This document shows, one piece after another, positions 1 to 6,202 of a DNA stretch of 8,663 nt (the first letter of the stretch is position 1; each line of letters opens with the position of its first letter). The stretch comes from Desulfobacula sp. (GTDB lineage Bacteria > Desulfobacterota > Desulfobacteria > Desulfobacterales > Desulfobacteraceae). The DNA lies in NCBI GenBank assembly GCA_027858355.1, contig JAQICW010000481.1, positions 1 through 8,663 on the forward strand, given 5' to 3'. The position numbers and the translations under genes were made by a program. The notes beneath the pieces were generated by a model, which did no database searches, had not been told where the DNA came from, and was given only the letters and a program-made list of their open reading frames with translations.

Positions 1-3
1 TAT

Positions 4-83
4 ATGAAAGACTTTTTAAACGTCGTAATTCCAAGGCCTTATAAATGGTCCAACCTTTTGGTGTTTTGGTCAAAGTCTTTCAT
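4..83. repeat. 12-bp perfect inverted repeat (arms 4-15 and 72-83)
   Basis: The left arm atgaaagacttt (4-15) is the exact reverse complement of aaagtctttcat (72-83), with 56 bases between. It lies just beyond the point where the PAS gene loses its frame. A second, short palindrome (tgccc/gggca, 93-106) sits over that gene's stop codon. This may be the edge of an inserted element or a transcript hairpin. No T-run follows, so it is not called a terminator. Confidence 0.5.
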
Positions 84-98
84 TTTTTGTTGTGCCCG

Positions 99-671
99 TC
101 AGGGCATGGGGGTTATATAGAGATATTTACCTTTATTATCAATCAATGTAATGCCATGGGGTGTGCTTTCAAGAATTGTTGAAAGTATTTTTTTCTCTTC
201 TCGTCTGGCCTTTTCTATTTGTTTTCGATTGGTAATATCACGCCAAATAGTATGAATTACCCAATTATTTCCTTGATGAGAAATTTTCGTTAGAAGAACC
301 TCTACAGGGAACACTTCTCCACTTACCCTCATATGATCCCATTCAAATCTATGACTGCCGTTTTTCAGTGCAAGGGCCATCATTTCTTTTGCTTTTATGA
401 AGGAATCTTGTCCATCTGCCTGGTGGTCTGGAGAGAGTTCTGATGGATGGGTTTGAAGGAGTTCTATTTTGTTTTTATATCCCAACATGTCGGCTGTTGA
501 CTGGTTGCAGTCCACAAATATTCCATTTTCGATTATCAAAATAGCATCTTTTGATTTTTCAAACAGAATTCGATATTTTTCATCACTGTTTTGTACTGTA
601 TATTTTTCTGCAGTTCTTTCTAATTCTAAAATCCTTTGTTGCAGTTCTTCATAAGTTAGTTTTTTAACCAT
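99..671 (-). pseudogene. Truncated PAS-domain signalling protein
   Basis: Encodes 190 residues. Residues 1-35 are a charged, heptad-like helix (LTYEELQQRILELERTAEKY) as found at the start of many desulfobacterial PAS sensor kinases. Residues about 35-150 form one full PAS domain (YRILFEKSKDAILII, FVDCNQSTADMLGY, ending in WRDITNRKQIEKA). Residues 165-190 are only the beginning of a second PAS domain (ILESTPHGITLIDNKGKYLYI), after which the frame stops within a few codons. No kinase, GGDEF or output domain follows in the 98 bases available. The expected 'YINP' turn appears in the +1 frame (NPHALTGTTKNERL) before another stop, which fits a frameshifted, decaying gene. The ATG at 671 has GAGG five bases upstream. 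No membrane segment is seen, so it would be cytoplasmic. It reads divergently from the rest of the module. A short stand-alone PAS protein is the alternative. Confidence 0.75.
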
Positions 672-1180
672 ATGATCCTCATTTTAAGGACGAAATCAAT
701 TTGAAGTTTATATAAAGATGCTTGAATATCATGCTCAATTTCAATCAACGTACAAGATATTGCAATGCGTGGCAAATAAATTTTTAGAAAATAATCTGTA
801 GTACCAACCCATCCACCTACCCCATAACACATCCAGCACTAACCCTTCCAGAAAATCGACACGAGTATTTACCCCCCATACCAACTTAAAAACCAACCGA
901 AAAAGATGGAAACGAATGCAGATAGGGAAACTGTTTGGTGTGTTGAGATGGTGCTGGTTTGAGGTAGATGAGACAGCACTACCATAATTTATATAAACTA
1001 TTTTATACTACCGATGAATGAACACCGGCTTCAAACACCCATCATGGTCGTCCCTTATTAATTCTGCCTCCATATATTATTTGGGTCCCTTCCAGTGCCA
1101 ATCCCAACCAATGACAATCAGAGCATTGACACGCCAGTAAGTGAGACCCCTCCCCCCCTAACATCAAAGGAGCCAAAATC
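672..1180. other. Gene-free region between divergent transcription units
   Basis: About 500 bases separate the minus-strand PAS gene from the first plus-strand gene. Reading frames here are short and lack ribosome-binding sites. Stretches at 797-900 are rich in C and A. A possible plus-strand sigma70-like promoter (TTGAGG at 959-964, 18-base spacer, CATAAT at 983-988) would serve the gene at 1181, but with a long leader, and TATACT at 1004-1009 has no good -35. I see no RNA gene. Confidence 0.4.
959..988 (+). promoter_or_regulatory. Possible sigma70-type promoter
   Basis: TTGAGG (959-964) and CATAAT (983-988) are separated by 18 bases and match the TTGACA/TATAAT consensus at four and five of six positions. 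It is the best candidate upstream of the 1181 gene, but the leader would be near 185 bases. The call is weak in such AT-rich DNA. Confidence 0.22.
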
Positions 1181-1480
1181 ATGAACAAGAAAAGTATTTT
1201 AATCAGTACCGCTATGTCCATCAGCTGGATTCCAGTCACCGACAACACCCAAACCTTCATTCAGAGCCCATGTCCATCCTGCAACAGACAGATGATGGTA
1301 TTCCAGAGATCAAGATTTGAGAAGGAAAGAACCTTCGCCTGTATCTGCGATTATCGCCACCGCATGAATGAAGGAGAATATGAGGTATTAACGGGTCTCT
1401 GTTTCACTTGTGGCAAAGAAGAATGCTGTGCCAATGACCATCGGTTTATCGGAGTTATACCAGCAGGTATGGGGCTTTAG
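1181..1480 (+). CDS. Small eight-cysteine (zinc-ribbon-like) protein
   Basis: Encodes 99 residues. The ATG is preceded by AAAGGAG at a good distance, so the start is well supported. Eight cysteines fall in pairs: CPSC (31-34), CIC (54-56), CFTC (74-77) and CC (82-83). This spacing suits one or two structural zinc sites or, less likely, an iron-sulfur cluster. The N-terminus has a short hydrophobic stretch (ILISTAMSISWIPV) that is too weak to call a signal peptide. I do not recognise the family. It opens the plus-strand module and is separated from the next gene by a likely terminator, so it may be transcribed both alone and by read-through. Small metal-binding proteins of this type are frequent in phages and integrative elements, but no function can be assigned. 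Confidence 0.6.
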   Translation: MNKKSILISTAMSISWIPVTDNTQTFIQSPCPSCNRQMMVFQRSRFEKERTFACICDYRHRMNEGEYEVLTGLCFTCGKEECCANDHRFIGVIPAGMGL

Positions 1481-1507
1481 GCCGACACAAAAAATTATTA
1501 GCAAATC

Positions 1508-1535
1508 AAGGGCCTACCTTTCTGGTGGGCCTTTT
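1508..1535 (+). terminator. Rho-independent terminator
   Basis: A GC-rich hairpin: arm aagggcctacc (1508-1518), loop tttct, arm ggtgggcctt (1524-1533). It gives ten base pairs with one G-U pair and one bulged G, and runs into TTTT (1532-1535). It lies between the 1181 gene and the annealing-protein gene, so it either ends the first transcript or attenuates expression of the next gene. The short T-run is the main weakness. Confidence 0.6.
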
Positions 1536-1566
1536 AAGGTTTTACCCATAATCAAGGAGGTTCCAT

Positions 1567-2457
1567 ATGCTCAAGCAAATCAAAGAGACAGAGATTTTGA
1601 AGCGGTATTCCAAGCCCCCGGGAGATCCACCGGACAAACAACCTGGAGGCGCTATCTCGATATTCCCGAATGCGCCGTTCGAGCTTCCATCGGAAACTTT
1701 TGCCAATTCCCTCAACAGGCGAGATCAGAATAGGAAGGAACTGTTTGGCTGGATACAAAGAAATTTCAGTGAAGGAATAGATTGGTGTCGTATCCACACC
1801 TCGGGGGCCTGCAGATATGCCAGGGCCGGGAGCCCGAACTTGTGTAAAGACATCAGCCATTATTCTCGCCCTATTCTATTCAAGTCAGGCGCTGAACGTA
1901 TCATAGGTGTCCTGGGGCTGATAGCCACATTTCCCAATCTAAAACAGTATGAAATGGCATGCGTGCATCGCCAGGAGATTCAAACTATTATTTTGAAATG
2001 CGTGCTGATAAGTCAAACCGGGACTGTTATTGGAGAGGGAGCAGGAGGCAGAAATATCAGGCAGGATAATTGGAATCTCAACACAAGCATAAAGATGTGT
2101 GTCAAATCTGCTTTAGTTGACGCTGTCATTCGTATTGCTGGGCTGTCCGGTGTTTTTATCAAGACACATCGACATACCCTAACCAAGCTGGGAGCTTGTC
2201 ATAAAAACAATCTGCCAGACATGGGAGTTTGTCATGGTGACAACCTGACCGGTACGAGAGTTTGTAACAAGCAACAAAATCCCATCGACACCCAATACAT
2301 CACCGAGCCCCAAAAGGACCTAATCCTGAAATTAGCAGGACGTTTTGGGATCACTATTGATGCTCTGGACAAACGCTGTAAAGACATATTTGGCAGCGCT
2401 TTGAAGGATCTTGAAAGGCATTATGCAAGCAAATTAATAAGCGCGCTAAATGGGTAA
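1567..2457 (+). CDS. Rad52/RecT-like single-strand annealing protein
   Basis: Encodes 296 residues. AAGGAGG (1554-1560) six bases before the ATG fixes the start. Residues about 50-200 follow a pattern I associate with phage and mobile-element annealing-type proteins: a helix ending in 'EGIDW', then 'PILFKSGAERIIGVLGL', a beta-rich part ending 'TGTVIGEGAGGRN', and the signature 'NTSIKMCVKSALVDAVIRIAGLSGVF' (172-198). Such proteins anneal complementary single strands during recombination or replication. A linker (205-237) carries three 11-residue repeats, each with one cysteine. Residues 245-296 (TEPQKDLILKLAGRFGI...FGSALKDLERHYASKLISAL) match the helical tail often found on these proteins. It heads a compact set of small genes. 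The fold is inferred from motifs; a search against Rad52, RecT and ERF profiles would decide the exact group. Confidence 0.62.
   Translation: MLKQIKETEILKRYSKPPGDPPDKQPGGAISIFPNAPFELPSETFANSLNRRDQNRKELFGWIQRNFSEGIDWCRIHTSGACRYARAGSPNLCKDISHYSRPILFKSGAERIIGVLGLIATFPNLKQYEMACVHRQEIQTIILKCVLISQTGTVIGEGAGGRNIRQDNWNLNTSIKMCVKSALVDAVIRIAGLSGVFIKTHRHTLTKLGACHKNNLPDMGVCHGDNLTGTRVCNKQQNPIDTQYITEPQKDLILKLAGRFGITIDALDKRCKDIFGSALKDLERHYASKLISALNG
2179..2277 (+). repeat. Three tandem 33-bp units inside the annealing-protein gene
   Basis: Units at 2179-2211, 2212-2244 and 2245-2277 encode LTKLGACHKNN, LPDMGVCHGDN and LTGTRVCNKQQ. Leu at position 1 and Cys at position 7 are constant, and the DNA retains gggagyttgtcat-like cores in the first two copies. 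The repeat keeps the reading frame and lies in the linker between the core and the C-terminal helical tail. Confidence 0.75.
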
Positions 2458-2597
2458 TTTTAAGCCCTATATTTAATCATAAAAAAGAAGACCTTCAGCG
2501 CCGATTACAGGAGATATTTGAAAAAACAAAACATCAGAACTCGGCAGGGCTTTCGCTTTTTGAACATCAAAATTTAGGAGGAAACAATGGTCTATGA
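2450..2597 (+). pseudogene. Possible small frameshifted gene
   Basis: An ATG overlaps the stop region of the annealing-protein gene (ATGGGTAA) and reads MGNFKPYI before a stop at 2474. One base over, the frame is open without a start from before this point to 2597 and reads KKEDLQRRLQEIFEK then TKHQNSAGLSLFEHQNL, a credible charged helix. Joining the two frames with a single-base change gives a protein of about 48 residues, overlapping the next gene by 11 bases. The start overlap and the protein-like composition suggest a once-coupled gene. It could equally be non-coding spacer. I do not recognise the sequence. Confidence 0.3.
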
Positions 2598-2775
2598 AAT
2601 CAAATGCGCCTGGTGTGGGAAAGATATGGGCACAAAAGAAGACGCTGGCAGTGATTTTGCCGAAAAACTTAAAAGCATGGGATTACCTGTTGTTTCACAT
2701 TGTATTTGCCCAGATTGTTCTAAAAAGGCTCTCGGTGATGCTGAATTAAAAATGAAAGGAGACCCCAATGATTGA
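2587..2775 (+). CDS. Small zinc-ribbon protein
   Basis: Encodes 62 residues. TTAGGAGGA seven to eight bases before the ATG is a strong ribosome-binding site. The protein has CAWCGKDMG near its start (Cys7, Cys10) and HCICPDCSKKA (Cys39, Cys41, Cys44) after a helical middle, the usual two-knuckle layout of a zinc ribbon. Similar short proteins occur widely in desulfobacterial genomes and I know of no proven role; a structural or nucleic-acid-binding adaptor is a reasonable guess. It ends with GDPND and its stop overlaps the start of the next gene by eight bases, which implies translational coupling with the acidic protein that follows. Confidence 0.65.
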   Translation: MVYEIKCAWCGKDMGTKEDAGSDFAEKLKSMGLPVVSHCICPDCSKKALGDAELKMKGDPND

Positions 2776-2917
2776 CTTCGATTGGTTCGATGACTTTGAC
2801 TGGCTGGACATCGGCTTGGCCGGGGTTCTTGGTGAAGAATTGGCCGATGATGAAGAAAAACAACGACAGATTGAAAAGGATCATGATCTGGATCAAGAAG
2901 ACGAAGAAAACTTTTAA
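2768..2917 (+). CDS. Very acidic 49-residue protein
   Basis: An ORF of 49 residues whose ATG (2768) overlaps the preceding stop codon; AAAGGAG at 2756-2762 is well placed for it. Twenty of 49 residues are Asp or Glu and only three are Lys or Arg. The N-terminus has an aromatic/acid pattern (DFDWFDDFDWLD), the middle a short hydrophobic turn (IGLAGVLG), and the rest is an acidic helix ending QEDEENF. No signal peptide is seen. The family is unknown to me. Strong negative charge with spaced aromatics is the look of a protein-binding peptide or a DNA-mimic inhibitor such as some phage anti-defence proteins, but that is inference only. Coupling to the zinc-ribbon gene suggests the two may work as a pair. 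Confidence 0.62.
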   Translation: MIDFDWFDDFDWLDIGLAGVLGEELADDEEKQRQIEKDHDLDQEDEENF

Positions 2918-2989
2918 TCTCTGAAACACCCATCCTTTATGGCTTTATCTTCCTTACCCTCAATATTTCCACCCTGCTATTAATCTAAC

Positions 2990-3037
2990 CTCCTTTTAGA
3001 TAGAGGGAATTTTTCCCAAAATTTAATTTTAAAGGAG
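2990..3037 (+). promoter_or_regulatory. Possible ribosome-site-masking hairpin
   Basis: ctccttt (2990-2996) is perfectly complementary to aaaggag (3031-3037), the ribosome-binding site of the MerR-like gene. Pairing over a 34-base loop that contains a small internal palindrome (gggaa/ttccc) would hide the site and could control translation. The stem is only seven pairs long. Confidence 0.3.
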
Positions 3038-3045
3038 AATACATT

Positions 3046-3296
3046 ATGAAAGATTCATTAAGTATTGCAGATTGCAGTAAGAGAACAGGTTTTTCACAGC
3101 GCCAGTTAAGGAATTACGAAACCAGAGGCTACATTGACGAGCCGTTAAGAATCCGGTGCGGGAGATTAGATACAGACGCTACACCCCAGAGAACGTTGAA
3201 AATATCAAAATTTTCAAAATATACCTGGATCAGGGTTTCACTTTGCCCATAGCTGCCTCAAAGACCGCAGCACATCAGGAAAAGGGGGTGGAATAA
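3046..3296 (+). pseudogene. MerR-type HTH protein, frameshifted
   Basis: The ATG has AAAGGAG upstream. Residues 1-35 are a classic MerR winged-helix start: SIADCSKRTGFSQRQLRNYE then TRGYI. The annotated frame becomes meaningless after about residue 38 and stops at 3252. In the frame shifted by -1, from about 3160, the DNA continues as RRYTPENVENIKIFKIYLD then QGFTLPIAASKTA, the normal next part of a MerR domain, and stops at 3294-3296. A one-base loss near 3155-3170 explains both. The restored protein is about 83 residues, a size typical of small MerR-like regulators or excisionases of mobile elements rather than full MerR activators. Its stop overlaps the next start (TAATG). It may be a true mutation, a sequencing error or, less likely, programmed frameshifting; no slippery run is visible. 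Confidence 0.7.
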
Positions 3297-3514
3297 TGTC
3301 AAGATTACAGGATAAGCAATGCCCATTTTTCAAATCGGCTTGCCTCACGACCAACTGTGCCATTTTTGACGAGCGCCTGGACAATTGTCTAACCAGCATC
3401 GCCACGTTTAACATGTATAAACTCGCAAATGCTATTGCGAATGCCACTCCAGAAGCTAATTCAAATCAACCGGTGCAGGGTTCCTATCCGGCACCACAGT
3501 ACAAACCAAGGTAA
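3296..3514 (+). CDS. Small four-cysteine protein
   Basis: Encodes 72 residues. The start codon shares a base with the stop of the frameshifted MerR-like gene (TAATG), with AAAAGGGGG upstream, so translation is likely coupled to that gene. Four cysteines (9, 16, 21, 31) lie in CPFFKSACLTTNCAIFDERL then DNC, followed by a hydrophobic helix (IATFNMYKLANAIANA) and a Pro/Gln-rich tail. The C-P-F...C...C-A...C pattern recurs in short uncharacterised proteins of deltaproteobacteria and elements; it probably binds zinc or a metal cluster. No catalytic motif is visible. It is the third Cys-rich small protein of this module. Confidence 0.6.
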   Translation: MSRLQDKQCPFFKSACLTTNCAIFDERLDNCLTSIATFNMYKLANAIANATPEANSNQPVQGSYPAPQYKPR

Positions 3515-3718
3515 GGAAGCAGGGACTTTTGTGGGAATGAAATGGAATGATCCTGACTGGACATAAAACCCTATGAAAATAGGTGGTTGAAAAATAAACT
3601 TACATTTTTTTTAATTCTTGTACTATACCATTATATATAAGGAAGAAATTTTACATGTAGGTCAACTCACCAAGTTTAGATCAAGAAATTTCATTCATCA
3701 CAAAAATTTTAATCAGGA

Positions 3719-3742
3719 TACCTGTCAGTTCTTGGGCAGGTA
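3719..3742 (+). promoter_or_regulatory. Hairpin in the leader of the HIRAN gene
   Basis: tacctgtc (3719-3726) pairs with ggcaggta (3735-3742) over an eight-base loop, with one G-U pair. It lies 38 bases before the next start codon and has no T-run, so it would be a leader structure or operator rather than a terminator. The 265 bases from 3515 to here are AT-rich and hold no gene. Confidence 0.3.
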
Positions 3743-3779
3743 CTCATCACAATGAAAATTTAACCAAGGAAGAATTACT

Positions 3780-4919
3780 ATGAATCCAATAATTACAAAA
3801 TTGGCAGGAGTAACTTTTGATGATTGCCAGCGAAACATTAAACTTTTAGGGAACCCGGGAATCAATGAATTTGATATTAACAGAGAACCGGAAAACCCGA
3901 AGGACCCTAATGCCATTTGGATTGGCTTCGGAAAATACAAACTGGGTTATTTACCAAGCCATATTGCAAAAGAGGTGTCGCCTTTAATGCAGGAAGGCAA
4001 AAACTTCGCTGCTATGTTTGTATCAGTGAATCGGAGTCCATTCCATGAAAATATAGGGATGACAGTGAAAATAACAGAAAGACCCAAGGCCAGAGAGGCT
4101 CTAAAAATAGTTATGTTAAGCCTTATTGAAGCTGCGAAGACTGGTGGCCGTGTCCGCATCTCCCGAGACAAAAATAATTACTGTGATCATAAAATGTATG
4201 GCAAACTCTGGCTCAAACATAAATGGCTTGTTGAAATAGCCATAGATGGTCTCATTGAGCTTGGCTATGTTGAATTCCAAAACGGATGCTGGGATAAAGA
4301 GAAAAGAAGAGGACTTCAATCTAAAATAGAAGCATCAAACAAACTTTTAGCGAGACTGAAAGGGTTTCTTATGCCCAGCAACTCCAAAGTTGTTGAACGT
4401 ACAGCACCAGAGCAAATTATCCAATTAAAAGACCGTCATAAAAAACTTGTTCACTACACTGGGTTGAAACCCATCATCAAGATGAGGGAGCGTCTGGAGC
4501 AATACAATAAATTCATCCAGGAGCAATATATCACAGTAAATCTCACCGAGCCCGTATGGACTGACAATGAATTCTGGCTCAACAATCTATTGAGAGGACT
4601 TCTGAATGGGAGATATACTGAAGTAAAAAGTCTTCTCTCCAGAGCAAAATTAACACATACCGATATTGCTGATGACATCGGTTCTGGTAAAGGCAGAATG
4701 CTTCAAAATCTTGACAGTAGAATTACGGATGCCATCTTGACCAGTTTGATGGCTGAAAATATTCCAGCCCTTACTGTTCATGATAGTTTTATCGTGCCCC
4801 AACAGCACGAAGACCGATTGCGGGAATTGATGATAGATGAATATGAAAAGGTGCTGAAATTTAAGCCTGGCATATCAACAAAGAAAAAACGGCTCCGTCC
4901 GAAAAAATGGGACAATTAA
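3780..4919 (+). CDS. HIRAN domain fused to a core-deleted replication-like protein
   Basis: Encodes 379 residues; AAGGAAG precedes the ATG. Residues 5-98 are a HIRAN domain (LAGVTFDDCQRNIKLL, then NREPENPKDPNAIWI and KLGYLPSHIAKEV), a module that in HLTF-type proteins binds single-stranded DNA ends and stalled forks. Residues 103-255 resemble the first half of a family of mobile-element proteins that I know as 'hypothetical': a winged-helix-like part (VEIAIDGLIELGYVEFQNG), LQSKIEAS, and IIQLKDRHKKLVHYTG with MRERLEQYNKFI. Residues 290-355 match that family's last part (HTDIADDIGSGKGRMLQNLD, HDSFIVP at 334-340), where HDSF recalls the HDE of family A polymerases. The expected middle, with a 'GGRFYG...DYS' region, is absent and the joint lies near residues 255-290. 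It may be inactive or may have only a binding role. Only the HIRAN call is firm. Confidence 0.65.
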   Translation: MNPIITKLAGVTFDDCQRNIKLLGNPGINEFDINREPENPKDPNAIWIGFGKYKLGYLPSHIAKEVSPLMQEGKNFAAMFVSVNRSPFHENIGMTVKITERPKAREALKIVMLSLIEAAKTGGRVRISRDKNNYCDHKMYGKLWLKHKWLVEIAIDGLIELGYVEFQNGCWDKEKRRGLQSKIEASNKLLARLKGFLMPSNSKVVERTAPEQIIQLKDRHKKLVHYTGLKPIIKMRERLEQYNKFIQEQYITVNLTEPVWTDNEFWLNNLLRGLLNGRYTEVKSLLSRAKLTHTDIADDIGSGKGRMLQNLDSRITDAILTSLMAENIPALTVHDSFIVPQQHEDRLRELMIDEYEKVLKFKPGISTKKKRLRPKKWDN

Positions 4920-5252
4920 AATCATTTGAATATACCATGACAGGGAAGTACAAAAAGGTGATTGGATATGAACCTGGATTGGGTTAATTTTTTAAATATC
5001 AGCCCAGGCACAGAAGGGCTTTTAACCTGACACAGGATGATTCTGCCGTACCAATGCTTGCTCAATCAGTTCTCGGGGCTGAAACAGTCAGTAACCAGCT
5101 TGAACTTTTCCATTCAGCTTTTGTCTTTTTCACAACTTGATCCAGCCAGATCCGGCGGGCTATGAACATACTGATAATTTGTTCTTTACTTCTTAGGCTT
5201 TTTTTAATATTTGATTAATTTTTTCATTTACTGATAGAAACGAAAGGTAAAA
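4920..5252. other. Gene-poor DNA with a repeat copy
   Basis: After the HIRAN gene there is a 16-residue frame (4937-4987, MTGKYKKVIGYEPGLG) without a ribosome-binding site, which resembles a similar short frame at 5788-5835. Repeat A follows at 5000-5178, then AT-rich DNA with a long T-run (about 5202-5222) ahead of the next gene. Confidence 0.5.
5000..5178 (+). repeat. Repeat A, copy 1
   Basis: About 150 bases that recur in the same orientation at 7408-7575. Exact shared blocks include gtaaccagcttgaacttt, ggggctgaaaca and tttgtctttttca. On the minus strand both copies keep a similar protein-like reading (KVQAGY, LFQPRELIEQALVRQ here), interrupted here by a stop, so it may be a decayed gene piece. 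No function is recognised. Confidence 0.75.
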
Positions 5253-5738
5253 ATGAATTTATCCACTGAACAACTTTTAGAAATTGCACAGTTTTCGTTT
5301 GTACGTATGGATGGTGCCTGGTTTCTGGCCTTAGCCAAAAAGCTTGGAAAAGAAACAGCATGGGAGATGGATGTTGAGGCGTGGAGCCAATTCTCATATG
5401 TATTCGGAAAAAAAATTAGAAAAGACATTATCCCTAATCCGGTATGGCCAGAAAGTTTTCTGGATATGCTGGAGGTTTTCAGTAAAGTGCTGAAAATTGA
5501 AGGTCGTGAAGTATTTGTTGAGTCAGATATCATAACTGTTCGAGTTACAGACTGTGAAACCCAGAAGGCAATTGCCAAAGCTGGCATAGCAGATTGTGGA
5601 ATTGTGACAGTACAAACCTATCAAGGACTTATCAGGGGATTATTTGGAAAAGAGATGGGTGTAGTTGTACAACATACAAAAAACCTGAATCAAGGTGATG
5701 ATTGTTGTGAAGTGATCATTTCCAGGGAAACTCATTAA
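5253..5738 (+). CDS. DUF6125 / ATC-hydrolase-like protein
   Basis: Encodes 161 residues; GAAAGG lies a short distance before the ATG. The N-terminus (FVRMDGAWFLALAKKLGKET then AWEMDVEAW, residues 16-44) matches the pattern of the DUF6125 proteins, which have 'F-R-DG-WF' followed by an acidic Trp helix. The C-terminus (IADCGIVTVQTYQGLIRGLF and NQGDDCCEVII, residues 112-156) resembles the 'GD-C' ending of the L-2-amino-thiazoline-4-carboxylate hydrolase-like family. Cysteines at 101, 115, 151 and 152 are candidates for ligand or metal contact. Substrate is unknown. No signal peptide or membrane segment, so it is cytoplasmic. It stands alone, flanked by repeats on both sides, which suggests a transferred single-gene cargo. 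The family call is by memory of motifs and should be taken as probable. Confidence 0.6.
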   Translation: MNLSTEQLLEIAQFSFVRMDGAWFLALAKKLGKETAWEMDVEAWSQFSYVFGKKIRKDIIPNPVWPESFLDMLEVFSKVLKIEGREVFVESDIITVRVTDCETQKAIAKAGIADCGIVTVQTYQGLIRGLFGKEMGVVVQHTKNLNQGDDCCEVIISRETH

Positions 5739-6202
5739 AGCCATGAAACAGATTTAGTTTGGATGTATCCCCTTGAATAAAATCACGATGGAAGAATATG
5801 AAAAGGTGATGGGTTGTACGCCGGTGGTGAAATAGATGGGGGATGGCCAGCGACAATTAAAAATAAAATTCACCCATTTCTGTGAGCAGAGTGGTTGAAT
5901 TTTTTATACACAATTGATCGTCCTATCGTCCAGGTTCAATCCTGATACCTTTTTAGGCCGTTCTATTATGGTCTTTTTTAAACCAAGCAAGGATATGAAC
6001 CAGGGACAAAAAAGTCTCAAAACTGACCCTTTCGATTAATAAAAGTGGGAATACAGACTTCGGTTGGACGGTGATTTCAATTTGGACGGTGAAATCTGTA
6101 AAACTTTTTCGGGCAGGGCTGTCCTCATCCAATCATTACCACAAACCCGGTATTCATCAATTTACTTCAATGAAGGGCTATCCTTGCTTGCTCCTGTTGC
6201 TT
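5739..6202. other. Gene-poor mosaic with repeat remnants
   Basis: Right after the DUF6125 stop comes gccatgaaacagatttagtttgga, split here as gccatgaaacag and atttagtttgga, which resembles the beginning of repeat B. It is followed by a 15-residue frame (5788-5835, MEEYEKVMGCTPVVK), a reversed GGACGAT pair (5917-5931), and repeat B (6053-6201). No gene with a convincing start is visible. Confidence 0.45.
6053..6201 (+). repeat. Repeat B, copy 1
   Basis: About 150 bases shared with 8226-8383. Both begin acagacttcg, carry two GGACGRTG-type octamers 18 bases apart followed by gaaatctgyaaaact, and end in a 27-base identical block (6168-6194 here). One frame is open through both copies and reads LDGDFNLDGEICKT ... 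NEGLSLLAPVA here, so it may be a decayed coding piece. The primase fragment starts exactly where the repeat ends. Confidence 0.8.

Noticed and set aside
1042..1260. 72-residue minus-strand frame
   Set aside because: Overlaps the start of the better supported gene at 1181; no recognisable motif.
1410..1860. Frames of about 100 residues at 1410-1733 (plus) and 1552-1860 (minus)
   Set aside because: Both lie across the annealing-protein gene in other frames and have no familiar motif.
2592..2933. Minus-strand frames opposite the zinc-ribbon and acidic genes
   Set aside because: Composition mirrors the plus-strand genes, and the plus-strand starts have strong ribosome-binding sites and overlaps.
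5883..5946. tRNA-like sequence: gcagagtggttgaa (D-arm style) and caggttcaatcctg (T-arm style)
   Set aside because: No acceptor stem can be paired around them and no anticodon stem-loop lies between; the likeness is limited to the two arms.
5955..5979. Terminator-like hairpin aggcc/ggtct followed by six T
   Set aside because: Only five pairs including a G-U with a ten-base loop, and no gene ends nearby.
6071..6202. N-terminal part of the 115-residue frame that begins with GTG at 6071
   Set aside because: It lies in repeat B, which occurs elsewhere without the helicase and whose better reading frame is a different one.
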